NCBI GenBank assembly: GCA_013813075.1
Contig: JACCSI010000315.1
Span: 1 to 7,380 of the forward strand
Origin: Acidobacteriota bacterium
Lineage (GTDB): Bacteria > Acidobacteriota > Vicinamibacteria > Vicinamibacterales > UBA2999
Direction of reading: 5' to 3'
DNA: 7,380 bases
Positions within the stretch are counted from its first letter, which is position 1. Every line of letters starts with the position of its first letter. Shown here in pieces: positions 1-5,247 of the stretch. The notes under the pieces were generated by a model. The model was not told the origin of the DNA and searched no databases. It saw only the letters and a list, made by a program, of their open reading frames with translations. Position numbers and translations under genes: made by a program.

Positions 1-681
1 GCCCAGGTTGTAGATGAGGCGGGCGTTGCCAAACTCGCCATAACCCTGCAGCTCGGACATCTTGGGGACGATGTCCGCCACGGCGGCGTCGCGCACGGTC
101 ATCAAATCGATCGGACGCCACACGCCGGTCATGTAATCCGACATCCCCTCGAACACCCACAGCGGCATGTTCTGCCGGACCAGCGAGGTGGGGATGATGT
201 CGTATTGAAACTGGTGCGTCAGTTCGTGAACGGTGAGGCGATAGAGGAGGTCTGACGGTTCGTCCATCGGCATCACGATGCGGTAGCGGCTGGGCTCAGC
301 GAACGCGCCGACGCCCTCTTGCGCCGCGCCGGGGATCACGTTCTGCTGCCAGAATTCGCTCGCCGTCGAGAAGAGAATCAACGGTACCTTGAACGCCAGG
401 TCGTGTTTCAGCTCGGAGCTGACATGCTGATAGGCGCTTTCCGCGTAACTCGCGACCTTGTCCAGATGCGGCTCAATCTCGGGGTAGTAATAGATCTCGA
501 AATGGTCCGTGGTGTAGATCTGCCACTTGAAATCGTCGTAGCGGATTTGGTTCTTGCCGAAATACGGCACAAAGTCGGTCTGCGCCGTCGCCTCGCGGCC
601 AGCGCCAAGGACGGCCAGCATCGCGACCAGGACGACCAGGAGCCGAGGCGGAAACGACCGGCCCGGCAGACGAATGTTCAT
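1..681 (-). CDS. Secreted MA-family (gluzincin-type) metallopeptidase, N-terminal 227 residues, 3' part outside the window
   Basis: Translating the minus strand from the ATG at 681 gives an open frame of 227 codons that runs off the left edge. The first 34 residues look like a signal peptide: basic RLPGRS, a hydrophobic stretch LLVVLVAMLAVLGAG, then ATA-Q as a likely cleavage site. The zinc motif HELTH lies at residues 152-156. A downstream E178 in WVFEGMSDY is the probable third ligand, which is the gluzincin/MA arrangement. The segments FEIYYYPE, EGVGAFAEP and DLMTVRDAAVADIVPKM resemble, from memory, acidobacterial proteins in which this domain is followed by TolB-like PD40 beta-propeller repeats; any propeller would lie outside the window. 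The start is supported by AGGGAG seven bases upstream (689-694). The substrate is unknown. It is probably a periplasmic or exported peptidase. The fold and metal site are clear, but the full architecture is inferred. Confidence 0.88.
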   Translation of the reverse strand, partial: MNIRLPGRSFPPRLLVVLVAMLAVLGAGREATAQTDFVPYFGKNQIRYDDFKWQIYTTDHFEIYYYPEIEPHLDKVASYAESAYQHVSSELKHDLAFKVPLILFSTASEFWQQNVIPGAAQEGVGAFAEPSRYRIVMPMDEPSDLLYRLTVHELTHQFQYDIIPTSLVRQNMPLWVFEGMSDYMTGVWRPIDLMTVRDAAVADIVPKMSELQGYGEFGNARLIYNLG

Positions 682-986
682 GGATCTACTCCCTCGCAGG
701 CATCTTACTTCGTGTTTCGGAGACGGGGCGGACGCCAAGTCTGCCTATTCCGCAGCAAATCTCAGACCGACACGTTTGTCCTCTGCTTCGGACGGGCGTG
801 GAGTTGCCGCCGCCGGTCATTTGGGCAATTCTCACGACAACAAGACGACGAGGTGGCCGAAAGGTCCACGCCATGTGTCGCCAGAGACAGGCGGCAGATG
901 CCCCCTTCTGTGGACGACTGCGGACGGTTGCTCGAGCGCCATGGCGTAACCAGCAGGCAGCGGCGGCCGTAGATATCTGCAAGTCA
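682..986. other. Divergent intergenic spacer between the metallopeptidase and the TlpA-like gene
   Basis: This 305-base stretch separates two divergently transcribed genes and must hold both of their promoters. I could not find a convincing -35/-10 pair on either strand, nor a structured RNA, tRNA or small gene. Frames that stay open here read as low-complexity Arg/Ala/Ser-rich protein and lack a recognisable domain or ribosome binding site. The AGGGAG for the metallopeptidase lies at 689-694 on the minus strand. Confidence 0.5.
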
Positions 987-1631
987 ATGATGCAAGATAG
1001 AACGATGGACCAGCCCAGTTCGAAGCTGCGCCTCGCGGCCATGGCCGCCACGGCCATTGCGCTCCTCGCCATCAGCGTGCCCTTCATTTTCCAGCATGAT
1101 CTCGAGGCCGAACCTGCCGTGGACGCGTCGTTTGCCCCGGTGGCGTCCCACGACATCGAATCGGTCGGCGGGGCCTCGGACGACGCGCAGGGCGGGGCGG
1201 CGTGCATGGCGGACGCGAAGCCGGCGAAGCTGGATTTCAAGATCAAAAATCTCGAAGGCGAGGACGTGGCGCTGTCGTCCTACAAGGGCAAGGTGATCCT
1301 TCTCAATTTCTGGGCGACATGGTGCGGGCCCTGCAAAGCCGAAGTGCCGGCGTTCGTGGAACTGCAGAACATGTACGGCAAGGACGGTCTCATCGTCGTG
1401 GGCTACTCGGTCGATGATGATGCGCCGAAGGCGCGCGCATTCATGAACGAATACAAGATCAATTACCCGGTGCTGCTTGGCCTTGGTCGCGAGGACGTGC
1501 AGGAGGCGTTTGGGCCCATCTGGGGCATCCCGGCGTCGTTCATCATCAGCCGCGAAGGCAAAGTCTGCAAGAAGCACCTAGGCATCGCGCCGAAGGCGCT
1601 GTTCGAGAAAGAGATCAAGGCGCTGCTGTAG
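987..1631 (+). CDS. TlpA/ResA-type thiol-disulfide oxidoreductase, membrane-anchored thioredoxin fold
   Basis: This 214-residue protein has an N-terminal hydrophobic anchor at about residues 14-35 (LRLAAMAATAIALLAISVPFIF), a roughly 40-residue acidic and Ala-rich linker, and a thioredoxin domain from about 80 to the end. The active site is FWATWCGPCK with C113 and C116. The cis-proline loop is WGIPASF with P182. The insert and order match the AhpC/TSA-Redoxin TlpA-like group, so the likely role is thiol-disulfide exchange on the outer face of the membrane, for example in cytochrome c maturation or general reduction. Two further cysteines, C73 just before the domain and C194 in GKVCKKHLG near its end, are not part of the standard motif. 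The start is uncertain: ATGs at 987, 990 and 1005 are in frame and none has a good ribosome binding site. The small gene at 1649 follows 17 bases after the stop. Confidence 0.93.
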   Translation: MMQDRTMDQPSSKLRLAAMAATAIALLAISVPFIFQHDLEAEPAVDASFAPVASHDIESVGGASDDAQGGAACMADAKPAKLDFKIKNLEGEDVALSSYKGKVILLNFWATWCGPCKAEVPAFVELQNMYGKDGLIVVGYSVDDDAPKARAFMNEYKINYPVLLGLGREDVQEAFGPIWGIPASFIISREGKVCKKHLGIAPKALFEKEIKALL

Positions 1632-1648
1632 TATGATCCGCTCAGCCC

Positions 1649-1873
1649 ATGCTGAAAGGTTTCTCTCACGCCCGTCTCGCTTGCGGCTGCCGCGTTTCAT
1701 TCCGTGAAGGCACCACCGGCAGTCCGGTCACCGTCGTCGTTGACGCCGCGGCGCCGGGCTGTATCAATCCTCTGCATGTTACTGCGCTGCCGCTCTACGA
1801 CTACCGAGAAGCCCTGCGTCCGTCGACGCGCCTTGGGCCGCTAGTCGACGGCGAGTTCGAAGAAGAAGGCTAA
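1649..1873 (+). CDS. Small cysteine-containing protein of unknown function (74 aa)
   Basis: This 74-residue frame begins 17 bases after the TlpA-like stop and is probably cotranscribed with it. It has a compact N-terminal ACGC motif (C12, C14), a short beta-like segment (SPVTVVVDAAAPGC) bringing in C38, and an acidic tail ending EFEEEG. The opening HARLACGCRVSFREG resembles, from memory, small acidobacterial proteins with a CGC-V-F start that may bind zinc, but I cannot name a family. There is no signal peptide, so it is probably cytoplasmic. No ribosome binding site precedes the ATG; it may depend on translational coupling. Evidence that it is a real gene: it fits tightly between two confident genes, stops 16 bases before the convergent RHH gene, and has a clean protein-like composition. 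No function is proposed. Confidence 0.62.
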   Translation: MLKGFSHARLACGCRVSFREGTTGSPVTVVVDAAAPGCINPLHVTALPLYDYREALRPSTRLGPLVDGEFEEEG

Positions 1874-1889
1874 GCGCCAGTCCGGGGCG

Positions 1890-2063
1890 TTATCGTGCTG
1901 GCTCGTCGGACGACTCCTTGAGACGCCCCGCGTCTCGCAGCGTGCGTCGCAGCAGGAACTCGATCTGCGCATTCACGCTCCGCAGGTCATCGTCCGCCCA
2001 TTGCTGCACCGCGTCGAGCAGCTTTGGATCAATCCGTAAAAGGAACGCCTTGCGATCTGCCAT
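1890..2063 (-). CDS. Arc-like ribbon-helix-helix DNA-binding protein (57 aa), downstream of the SPFH gene
   Basis: Minus-strand translation from the ATG at 2063 gives 57 residues ending in TAA at 1890. An N-terminal beta strand (KAFLLRIDPKLLDAV) is followed by two helices (VQQWADDD and RSVNAQIEFLLRRTLRDAG). The turn LRSVNAQIEFLLR is typical of the Arc/MetJ/HicB-antitoxin RHH fold, which dimerises and inserts a two-stranded ribbon into the DNA major groove. The tail KESSDEPAR is acidic and probably disordered. The gene lies 46 bases downstream of the SPFH gene on the same strand. From memory, RHH proteins of this form often sit beside SPFH/band-7 genes in bacterial genomes. A perfect inverted repeat lies immediately upstream (2073-2089), suggesting autoregulation. 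No toxin gene is adjacent, so it is more likely a regulator than half of a toxin-antitoxin pair. There is no clear ribosome binding site. Confidence 0.88.
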   Translation of the reverse strand: MADRKAFLLRIDPKLLDAVQQWADDDLRSVNAQIEFLLRRTLRDAGRLKESSDEPAR

Positions 2064-2072
2064 GTACGCGAT

Positions 2073-2089
2073 TCAACGTGTCACGTTGA
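2073..2089. promoter_or_regulatory. Perfect inverted repeat, candidate operator upstream of the RHH gene
   Basis: TCAACGTG-T-CACGTTGA is an 8+8 bp perfect inverted repeat with a one-base centre. It lies in the 46-base gap between the SPFH stop (2110) and the RHH start (2063), nine bases before the RHH ATG. As DNA it has the symmetry expected for a dimeric regulator. As RNA it could fold only as a tight three-base-loop hairpin. On the minus strand a TTGAAT hexamer overlaps its RHH-proximal arm seven bases before the ATG and might be a weak -10. The repeat is directly visible; its role as the RHH protein's own operator is inferred. Confidence 0.6.
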
Positions 2090-2109
2090 CTCTGCCTTGA
2101 CCCCTTCGA

Positions 2110-2979
2110 TTATTGGTAAATAGTTCCCGTGTTGATAATCGGTTGCGCGCCGCGCTCGCCGCACAGCACCACCAGGAGATTGCTTACCATGGCCGCCTTC
2201 CGTTCTTCATCCAGATGGACGATGCCCTTGTGCGACAGCATCGCGAGCGCCATCTCCACCATGCCGACCGCTCCTTCCACGATGCGCTGACGTGCGGCGA
2301 TGATGGCACCGGCCTGCTGGCGCTGTAGCATCGCGGCCGCAATCTCCGGCGCATACGCGAGGTGGCTGATGCGTGCTTCGATGACCTCGACGCCCGCCTT
2401 CGACAAGCGATCCTGGATCTCACGCTTCAAGTGCTCCGCGACTGCGCCGGTGTGGCCGCGCAGTGAGATCAGGTGCTCGTCGTGCGCGTCGTACGGATAA
2501 CTCGTCGCCAGATTGCGCAGTGCGGACTCGGTCTGCACGTGGACGTAATTCTCGTAGTCATCGACCTCGAAAAAGGCCTCGGCGGTTTCGACGACCTTCC
2601 AGACGACCACCGCGGCGATCTCGATCGGATTGCCTTCGTTGTCATTGACCTTGAGGCGCGAGCTTTCAAAGTTGCGCACGCGCAGCGACACCGCTCGCTT
2701 CATCAACAACGGATTCGCCCAGCGCAGTCCCTGGACCTTGGCGGTGCCGCGATAGGCTCCAAACAACTGCAGCACCTTGCCCTGGTTGGGATTCACCATA
2801 AAGTGGCCGAACATCAGGAAGACGGCAACCGAGAGCGCAATCGCGACAAGCACGATGGCCCCGGGATGGCGCGCTCTGGCCACCGTGACGAGCGCCCAGA
2901 TGAGCAACGAATTTGCCAGGAGCAGGGTCAACAGCACCGGGATGCCGGGCAGCCCGTTGTATTCGCGTTCGCGAATCAT
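2110..2979 (-). CDS. SPFH/band-7 (stomatin/flotillin-like) membrane protein
   Basis: This 289-residue protein has two N-terminal membrane segments at about residues 12-34 and 41-60. An SPFH domain starts around NPNQGKVLQLFGAYRGT (62-80) and continues through EGNPIEIAAVVVWKVVETAEAFFEVDDYENYV and LATSYPYDAHDE. An Ala/Gln-rich helical segment follows (EIAAAMLQRQQAGAIIAARQRIV, about 212-234), as in stomatin-like proteins, where it drives oligomerisation. Such proteins form membrane-associated scaffolds and often partner with proteases; no NfeD-like partner is seen here. The start at 2979 is chosen because AAGGAGG lies eight bases upstream (2988-2994). A longer reading from the ATG at 3015 is possible, but that ATG falls inside the predicted promoter. 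The RHH gene follows in the same direction. A strong -35 and symmetric elements at the promoter suggest regulated expression. Confidence 0.93.
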   Translation of the reverse strand: MIREREYNGLPGIPVLLTLLLANSLLIWALVTVARARHPGAIVLVAIALSVAVFLMFGHFMVNPNQGKVLQLFGAYRGTAKVQGLRWANPLLMKRAVSLRVRNFESSRLKVNDNEGNPIEIAAVVVWKVVETAEAFFEVDDYENYVHVQTESALRNLATSYPYDAHDEHLISLRGHTGAVAEHLKREIQDRLSKAGVEVIEARISHLAYAPEIAAAMLQRQQAGAIIAARQRIVEGAVGMVEMALAMLSHKGIVHLDEERKAAMVSNLLVVLCGERGAQPIINTGTIYQ

Positions 2980-2994
2980 GGAACGTTCCTCCTT
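2980..2994 (-). promoter_or_regulatory. Ribosome binding site of the SPFH gene, overlapped by a 10-bp palindrome
   Basis: On the minus strand AAGGAGG (2988-2994) is a full-consensus Shine-Dalgarno sequence with an eight-base gap to the ATG at 2979, which fixes the start. The gap plus the last two G bases of the site form GGAACGTTCC (2980-2989), a perfect self-complementary decamer that ends directly at the start codon. Confidence 0.8.
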
Positions 2995-2996
2995 GT

Positions 2997-3024
2997 GATA
3001 GCCCAGTGATATCATCGTGCTATC
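2997..3024. promoter_or_regulatory. Interrupted dyad over the SPFH -10 region, candidate operator
   Basis: The outer arms GATAGC (2997-3002) and GCTATC (3019-3024) and the inner palindrome TGATATCA (3007-3014) share the same centre, between 3010 and 3011. The 3004/3017 pair also matches, so 11 of 14 symmetric positions pair. The centre lies on the predicted -10 hexamer (3006-3011), where bound protein would block RNA polymerase. The symmetry is directly visible; the regulator is unknown. Confidence 0.45.
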
Positions 3025-3034
3025 CTCCTGTCAA
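3006..3034 (-). promoter_or_regulatory. Predicted sigma70-type promoter of the SPFH-RHH operon
   Basis: On the minus strand a perfect -35 TTGACA (3029-3034) is followed after exactly 17 bases by TATCAC (3006-3011), a 4/6 match to the -10 consensus. Transcription would start near 2999, giving a leader of about 20 bases containing the AAGGAGG site. This placement argues against the in-frame ATG at 3015 as the translation start, although that ATG also has a GGAGG just upstream of it, inside the promoter spacer. Confidence 0.65.
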
Positions 3035-3094
3035 TAGCCGCGATGCCGGACAGACTTCGAGCGCAGCGGGAATCAGCCTGCGACGCCCGCACGT

Positions 3095-3108
3095 CGGTCG
3101 GAGGACCG
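3095..3108. repeat. Short hairpin CGGTC-GGAG-GACCG in the EEP-SPFH spacer
   Basis: A five-base-pair stem with a four-base loop lies between the EEP enzyme's stop and the SPFH promoter. There is no T-tract on either side, so it is not a standard intrinsic terminator. It might be a weak end signal for the EEP gene or a short dispersed palindromic repeat. Chance is also possible. Confidence 0.25.
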
Positions 3109-3142
3109 TAGGGTGGACGGAGAACTCGGGGGTCAGCCGCGG

Positions 3143-3904
3143 TTAAAACCGAATGATCAGGTCGGCGACGAGCGGCAGGTGATCCGACGCCATCTTGGCA
3201 ACCCGATCCTTCGGTAGCCACACCTTGTCGACCTCGACGCGAGCCCCTTCGTAATAAATGTGATCGAGATGGACCATCGGAAAAAATCCGGGGTAGGTGC
3301 GCTTGTGGTTGAGGTGCTTGCTGAGGTCGATGCTTTGAAGCTTTTCCGCAAGAATGTCCTGCGTCAGTCGCCGAGCCCATTCGTTGAAGTCGCCAAGCAC
3401 GATCTTGGGACCGACGACGCGGCGATCGTGGACGGCATTCGCGAGACGCTGGCACTGATTGCGACGCTCCAGCAGGGCCGTGCCAAGGTGCACGTTGTAG
3501 AAGTGCAAGATGTCTTCGCCACCGATCTGCAGGTCCACGCGCTGCGCGAGGCGCGGCTCGCAGGTCTTCCAGCTCAAGTCGTACTGCTGGTGGTGTTTGA
3601 CCGGGAAGTGCGACAGCACGACGTTGCCGAACAACGCGTTCCGCAGGTGGCGCGTGGGCGCCATTACCCAGCCCATGCCGAGCGCGGCGCCGATTTCGGC
3701 GGCCTGGCCGGATTGCAAGGGGCTCGCCCCGACCACCTCCTGCAGGGCGATGATGTCCGCGTCGATGGACGCCAGAACGGCGGCGATGCGCTCGGGGCGC
3801 GTGCGCCCGTCCAGTCCGCGACAGCGGTGGATGTTGTAAGTGACGACTCGGAGCTTCCGCGTCCGTACGGCGTCGTCCTGCGCGATCAAGGGTGCGTCCG
3901 GCAT
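3143..3904 (-). CDS. Endonuclease/exonuclease/phosphatase (EEP) superfamily metal-dependent hydrolase
   Basis: This 253-residue protein carries the full EEP motif series in order: VVTYNIHRCRG (N24), IIALQEV (E56), EPRLAQRV, FYNVHLG (N137, H139), IVLGDFNEW (D172, N174), LDHIYY (D214, H215) and the terminal SDHLPLVADL (D241, H242). These residues form the divalent-metal site and the catalytic Asp-His pair that cleave phosphodiesters in DNase I-like nucleases, sphingomyelinases and inositol-phosphate phosphatases. The short form without extra domains and the opening THN-like YNIHRCRG resemble the YbhP/cardiolipin-linked and generic EEP groups; the substrate cannot be told from sequence. There is no clear signal peptide, so it is probably cytoplasmic. 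The ATG at 3904 lacks a ribosome binding site. It is transcribed divergently from the CPCC gene and lies upstream of the SPFH promoter, so it is probably its own unit. Confidence 0.92.
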   Translation of the reverse strand: MPDAPLIAQDDAVRTRKLRVVTYNIHRCRGLDGRTRPERIAAVLASIDADIIALQEVVGASPLQSGQAAEIGAALGMGWVMAPTRHLRNALFGNVVLSHFPVKHHQQYDLSWKTCEPRLAQRVDLQIGGEDILHFYNVHLGTALLERRNQCQRLANAVHDRRVVGPKIVLGDFNEWARRLTQDILAEKLQSIDLSKHLNHKRTYPGFFPMVHLDHIYYEGARVEVDKVWLPKDRVAKMASDHLPLVADLIIRF

Positions 3905-3910
3905 AAGTAG

Positions 3911-3930
3911 GCCCGGACTTCAGTCCCGGC
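3911..3930. repeat. REP-like imperfect palindrome in the divergent promoter gap
   Basis: GCCCGGACT-TC-AGTCCCGGC forms nine-base arms with one mismatch and a two-base centre. It fills much of the 50-base gap between the divergent EEP and CPCC genes. The GGACTTCAGTCC core resembles short GC-rich palindromes scattered through some acidobacterial genomes (recollection). It could alternatively act in the EEP mRNA leader or as an operator. Only one copy is present in this window. Confidence 0.45.
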
Positions 3931-3954
3931 GTGGTCTCAGTGTACGCTGCGCGC

Positions 3955-4257
3955 ATGGCTCGGCTGAAAAGCGAACTTGAAGTGACGTGCCCGTGCTGCA
4001 GCGCTGTGCTGGTCGTCGACACCAACCTCGGCCGTGTTGTCGAGCACCACGAGGCGCCCAATCCGGCTCGCCCGGAGTTGGGCAATGCGCAACGCATCCT
4101 CGCCGAACAGGCTGCTCGGCGTGACGCGCTCTTCGAGCAGTCCGTCCAGAACGAGAAATCGAAGGGCGATGCGCTGTCGAAGCGGTTTGAAGAGGCGCTG
4201 AAGGAAGCCAATAAGGAACCGATCTCTAAACCGCTTCGCGGGTTCGATCTCGACTGA
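3955..4257 (+). CDS. Conserved-looking small protein with N-terminal CPCC zinc-knuckle-like motif (100 aa)
   Basis: The protein begins MARLKSELEVTCPCCSAVLVVDTNLGRVVEHHE. The CPCC at residues 12-15 sits in a setting like one half of a zinc ribbon, with cysteines flanked by beta strands. No second CxxC follows, so a complete zinc site would need dimerisation or the nearby HH at 31-32. Residues 41-90 are strongly helical and charged (QRILAEQAARRDALFEQSV and DALSKRFEEALKEA), likely a coiled coil. The tail is KPLRGFDLD. The ATG at 3955 is chosen over an in-frame GTG at 3931, which overlaps the palindrome. No ribosome binding site precedes either. I recall similar proteins in Acidobacteriota annotated as hypothetical. 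It ends 32 bases before the MBL gene. Function unknown; a nucleic-acid-binding or scaffold role is only a guess. Confidence 0.8.
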   Translation: MARLKSELEVTCPCCSAVLVVDTNLGRVVEHHEAPNPARPELGNAQRILAEQAARRDALFEQSVQNEKSKGDALSKRFEEALKEANKEPISKPLRGFDLD

Positions 4258-4281
4258 CCCGGCTGCTGATTGGCCTATAAT
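4254..4281 (+). promoter_or_regulatory. Promoter of the MBL-fold gene, predicted to give a leaderless mRNA
   Basis: A perfect -10 TATAAT lies at 4276-4281, with only eight bases between it and the ATG at 4290. Transcription would therefore start at or within two bases of the start codon, and no Shine-Dalgarno sequence could be present on the transcript. A 4/6 -35 match, CTGACC, lies at 4254-4259 with a 16-base spacer and overlaps the stop codon of the preceding gene. Confidence 0.6.
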
Positions 4282-4289
4282 CCGCAACC

Positions 4290-5210
4290 ATGCGAAGAAT
4301 TACCGTGCTCATGGCATTGGTCGCCGCGGCGGCGCTGTCCGTCGCGGTCAAGGCAGCAGTCGAGCAACCGTCCAACGAGAAACCGAAACTCATCGAAGTC
4401 GACAAGCTGCGCGACAACCTGTTCGTGTTGCGCGGGGGCGGCGGCAACACCGCCGTCTTCGTCACCGCCGACGGGGTCGTAGTTGTCGACACCAAACTGC
4501 CGGGGTGGGGCGCGCCGCTGCTCGCGAAAATCAAAGAGCTCACACCGAAGCCGGTGACAACCATCATCAACACGCACACGCACTTCGACCACGTCAGCGG
4601 CAACGTCGAGTTCCCGGCCAACGTGGAAGTGATTGCGCATGAGAACACCGCGGCCCTGATGAAGGAAATGCGCTCGGTCACTGGCGTCGCGCCACAAAGC
4701 GGCAACATTTTCACCGAACACAAGGGCGTCGGACTCGCGAAGCGGACTTTCACAGACACGCTGTCGGTGGGCAAAGGCGCCGACCAGGTGGACCTGCACT
4801 ACTTCGGACGCGGGCACACCAACGGCGATGCCTGGGTGGTATTCCCGTCGCTGCGTACCGCGCACGCCGGCGACATCTTCTCAGGCAAGAACCTGCCGCT
4901 GCTCGACGCCAATAACGGCGGGAGCGGGGTGGCAATCGGCGACACGCTCGCGAAAGCGGCTGCGGGCCTCAAGAACGTCGACACCATCATCACCGGTCAC
5001 AGCACCCAGATGACGGTCGCCGACTTGAGCGAATACGCGGACTTCAACAAGGCGTTCCTGGCAGCCGTGCAGGAGGGCAAGAAGGCCGGACGATCGGCCG
5101 ACGACATCGCGACCAGTTGGACGATACCGGCGAAGTACACGGCCTACAGCGCGCCCGCGGCCTCGCGCCTGAAGAGCAACGTCGAGGTGATTCTCGGCGA
5201 GTTGAAGTAA
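4290..5210 (+). CDS. Secreted metallo-beta-lactamase-fold hydrolase
   Basis: This 306-residue protein starts with a signal peptide (MRRITVLMALVAAAALSVAVKA) and continues with an MBL fold. The metal motif HTHFDH is at residues 96-101. The other ligands are H176 in GRGHTNGD, D195 in AHAGD and H237 in ITGHS, so a complete binuclear site is present. The GGGGNTAVFVTADGVVVVDT segment is the usual first strand pair of the fold. It lacks features that would identify a true beta-lactamase, glyoxalase or arylsulfatase. The closest look is the large SoxH/quinoprotein-relay group of exported MBL proteins, so the substrate is open. A C-terminal helical extension (about 245-306) is typical of this group. 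It appears to have its own leaderless promoter. The serine hydrolase gene follows 34 bases later in the same direction. Confidence 0.93.
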   Translation: MRRITVLMALVAAAALSVAVKAAVEQPSNEKPKLIEVDKLRDNLFVLRGGGGNTAVFVTADGVVVVDTKLPGWGAPLLAKIKELTPKPVTTIINTHTHFDHVSGNVEFPANVEVIAHENTAALMKEMRSVTGVAPQSGNIFTEHKGVGLAKRTFTDTLSVGKGADQVDLHYFGRGHTNGDAWVVFPSLRTAHAGDIFSGKNLPLLDANNGGSGVAIGDTLAKAAAGLKNVDTIITGHSTQMTVADLSEYADFNKAFLAAVQEGKKAGRSADDIATSWTIPAKYTAYSAPAASRLKSNVEVILGELK

Positions 5211-5232
5211 CGCCCGGCTGACAACCGCCTTC

Positions 5233-5247
5233 TGGAGGCGCCGCGTG
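5233..5247 (+). promoter_or_regulatory. Ribosome binding site that fixes the GTG start of the serine hydrolase
   Basis: TGGAGG at 5233-5238 lies six bases before the GTG at 5245. The encoded MRRTVRPLVLVLALLALAP is a complete signal peptide from this codon, so the GTG is very likely the true start. There is no terminator between the MBL stop at 5210 and this site, which fits readthrough from the upstream gene. Confidence 0.7.

Noticed and set aside
319..972. Plus-strand frame of 217 codons over the metallopeptidase and the spacer
   Set aside because: The opposite strand encodes a signal peptide and a HELTH zinc site in a continuous frame; this frame has no recognisable domain.
798..986. N-terminal extension of the TlpA-like protein to an ATG at 798
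   Set aside because: It would put about 60 Arg/Ala-rich residues before the membrane anchor, with no ribosome binding site. A start at 987 to 1005 gives a normal anchored protein.
1890..2063. RHH protein as the antitoxin of a toxin-antitoxin pair
   Set aside because: No small toxin-like gene (HicA, RelE, ParE, PIN or MNT type) lies on either side; the neighbours are SPFH and a CGC small protein.
3012..4211. Long 399-codon minus-strand frame
   Set aside because: It overlaps the EEP gene in another frame and reads as Arg/Pro/Ala-rich nonsense. The EEP frame has every family motif.
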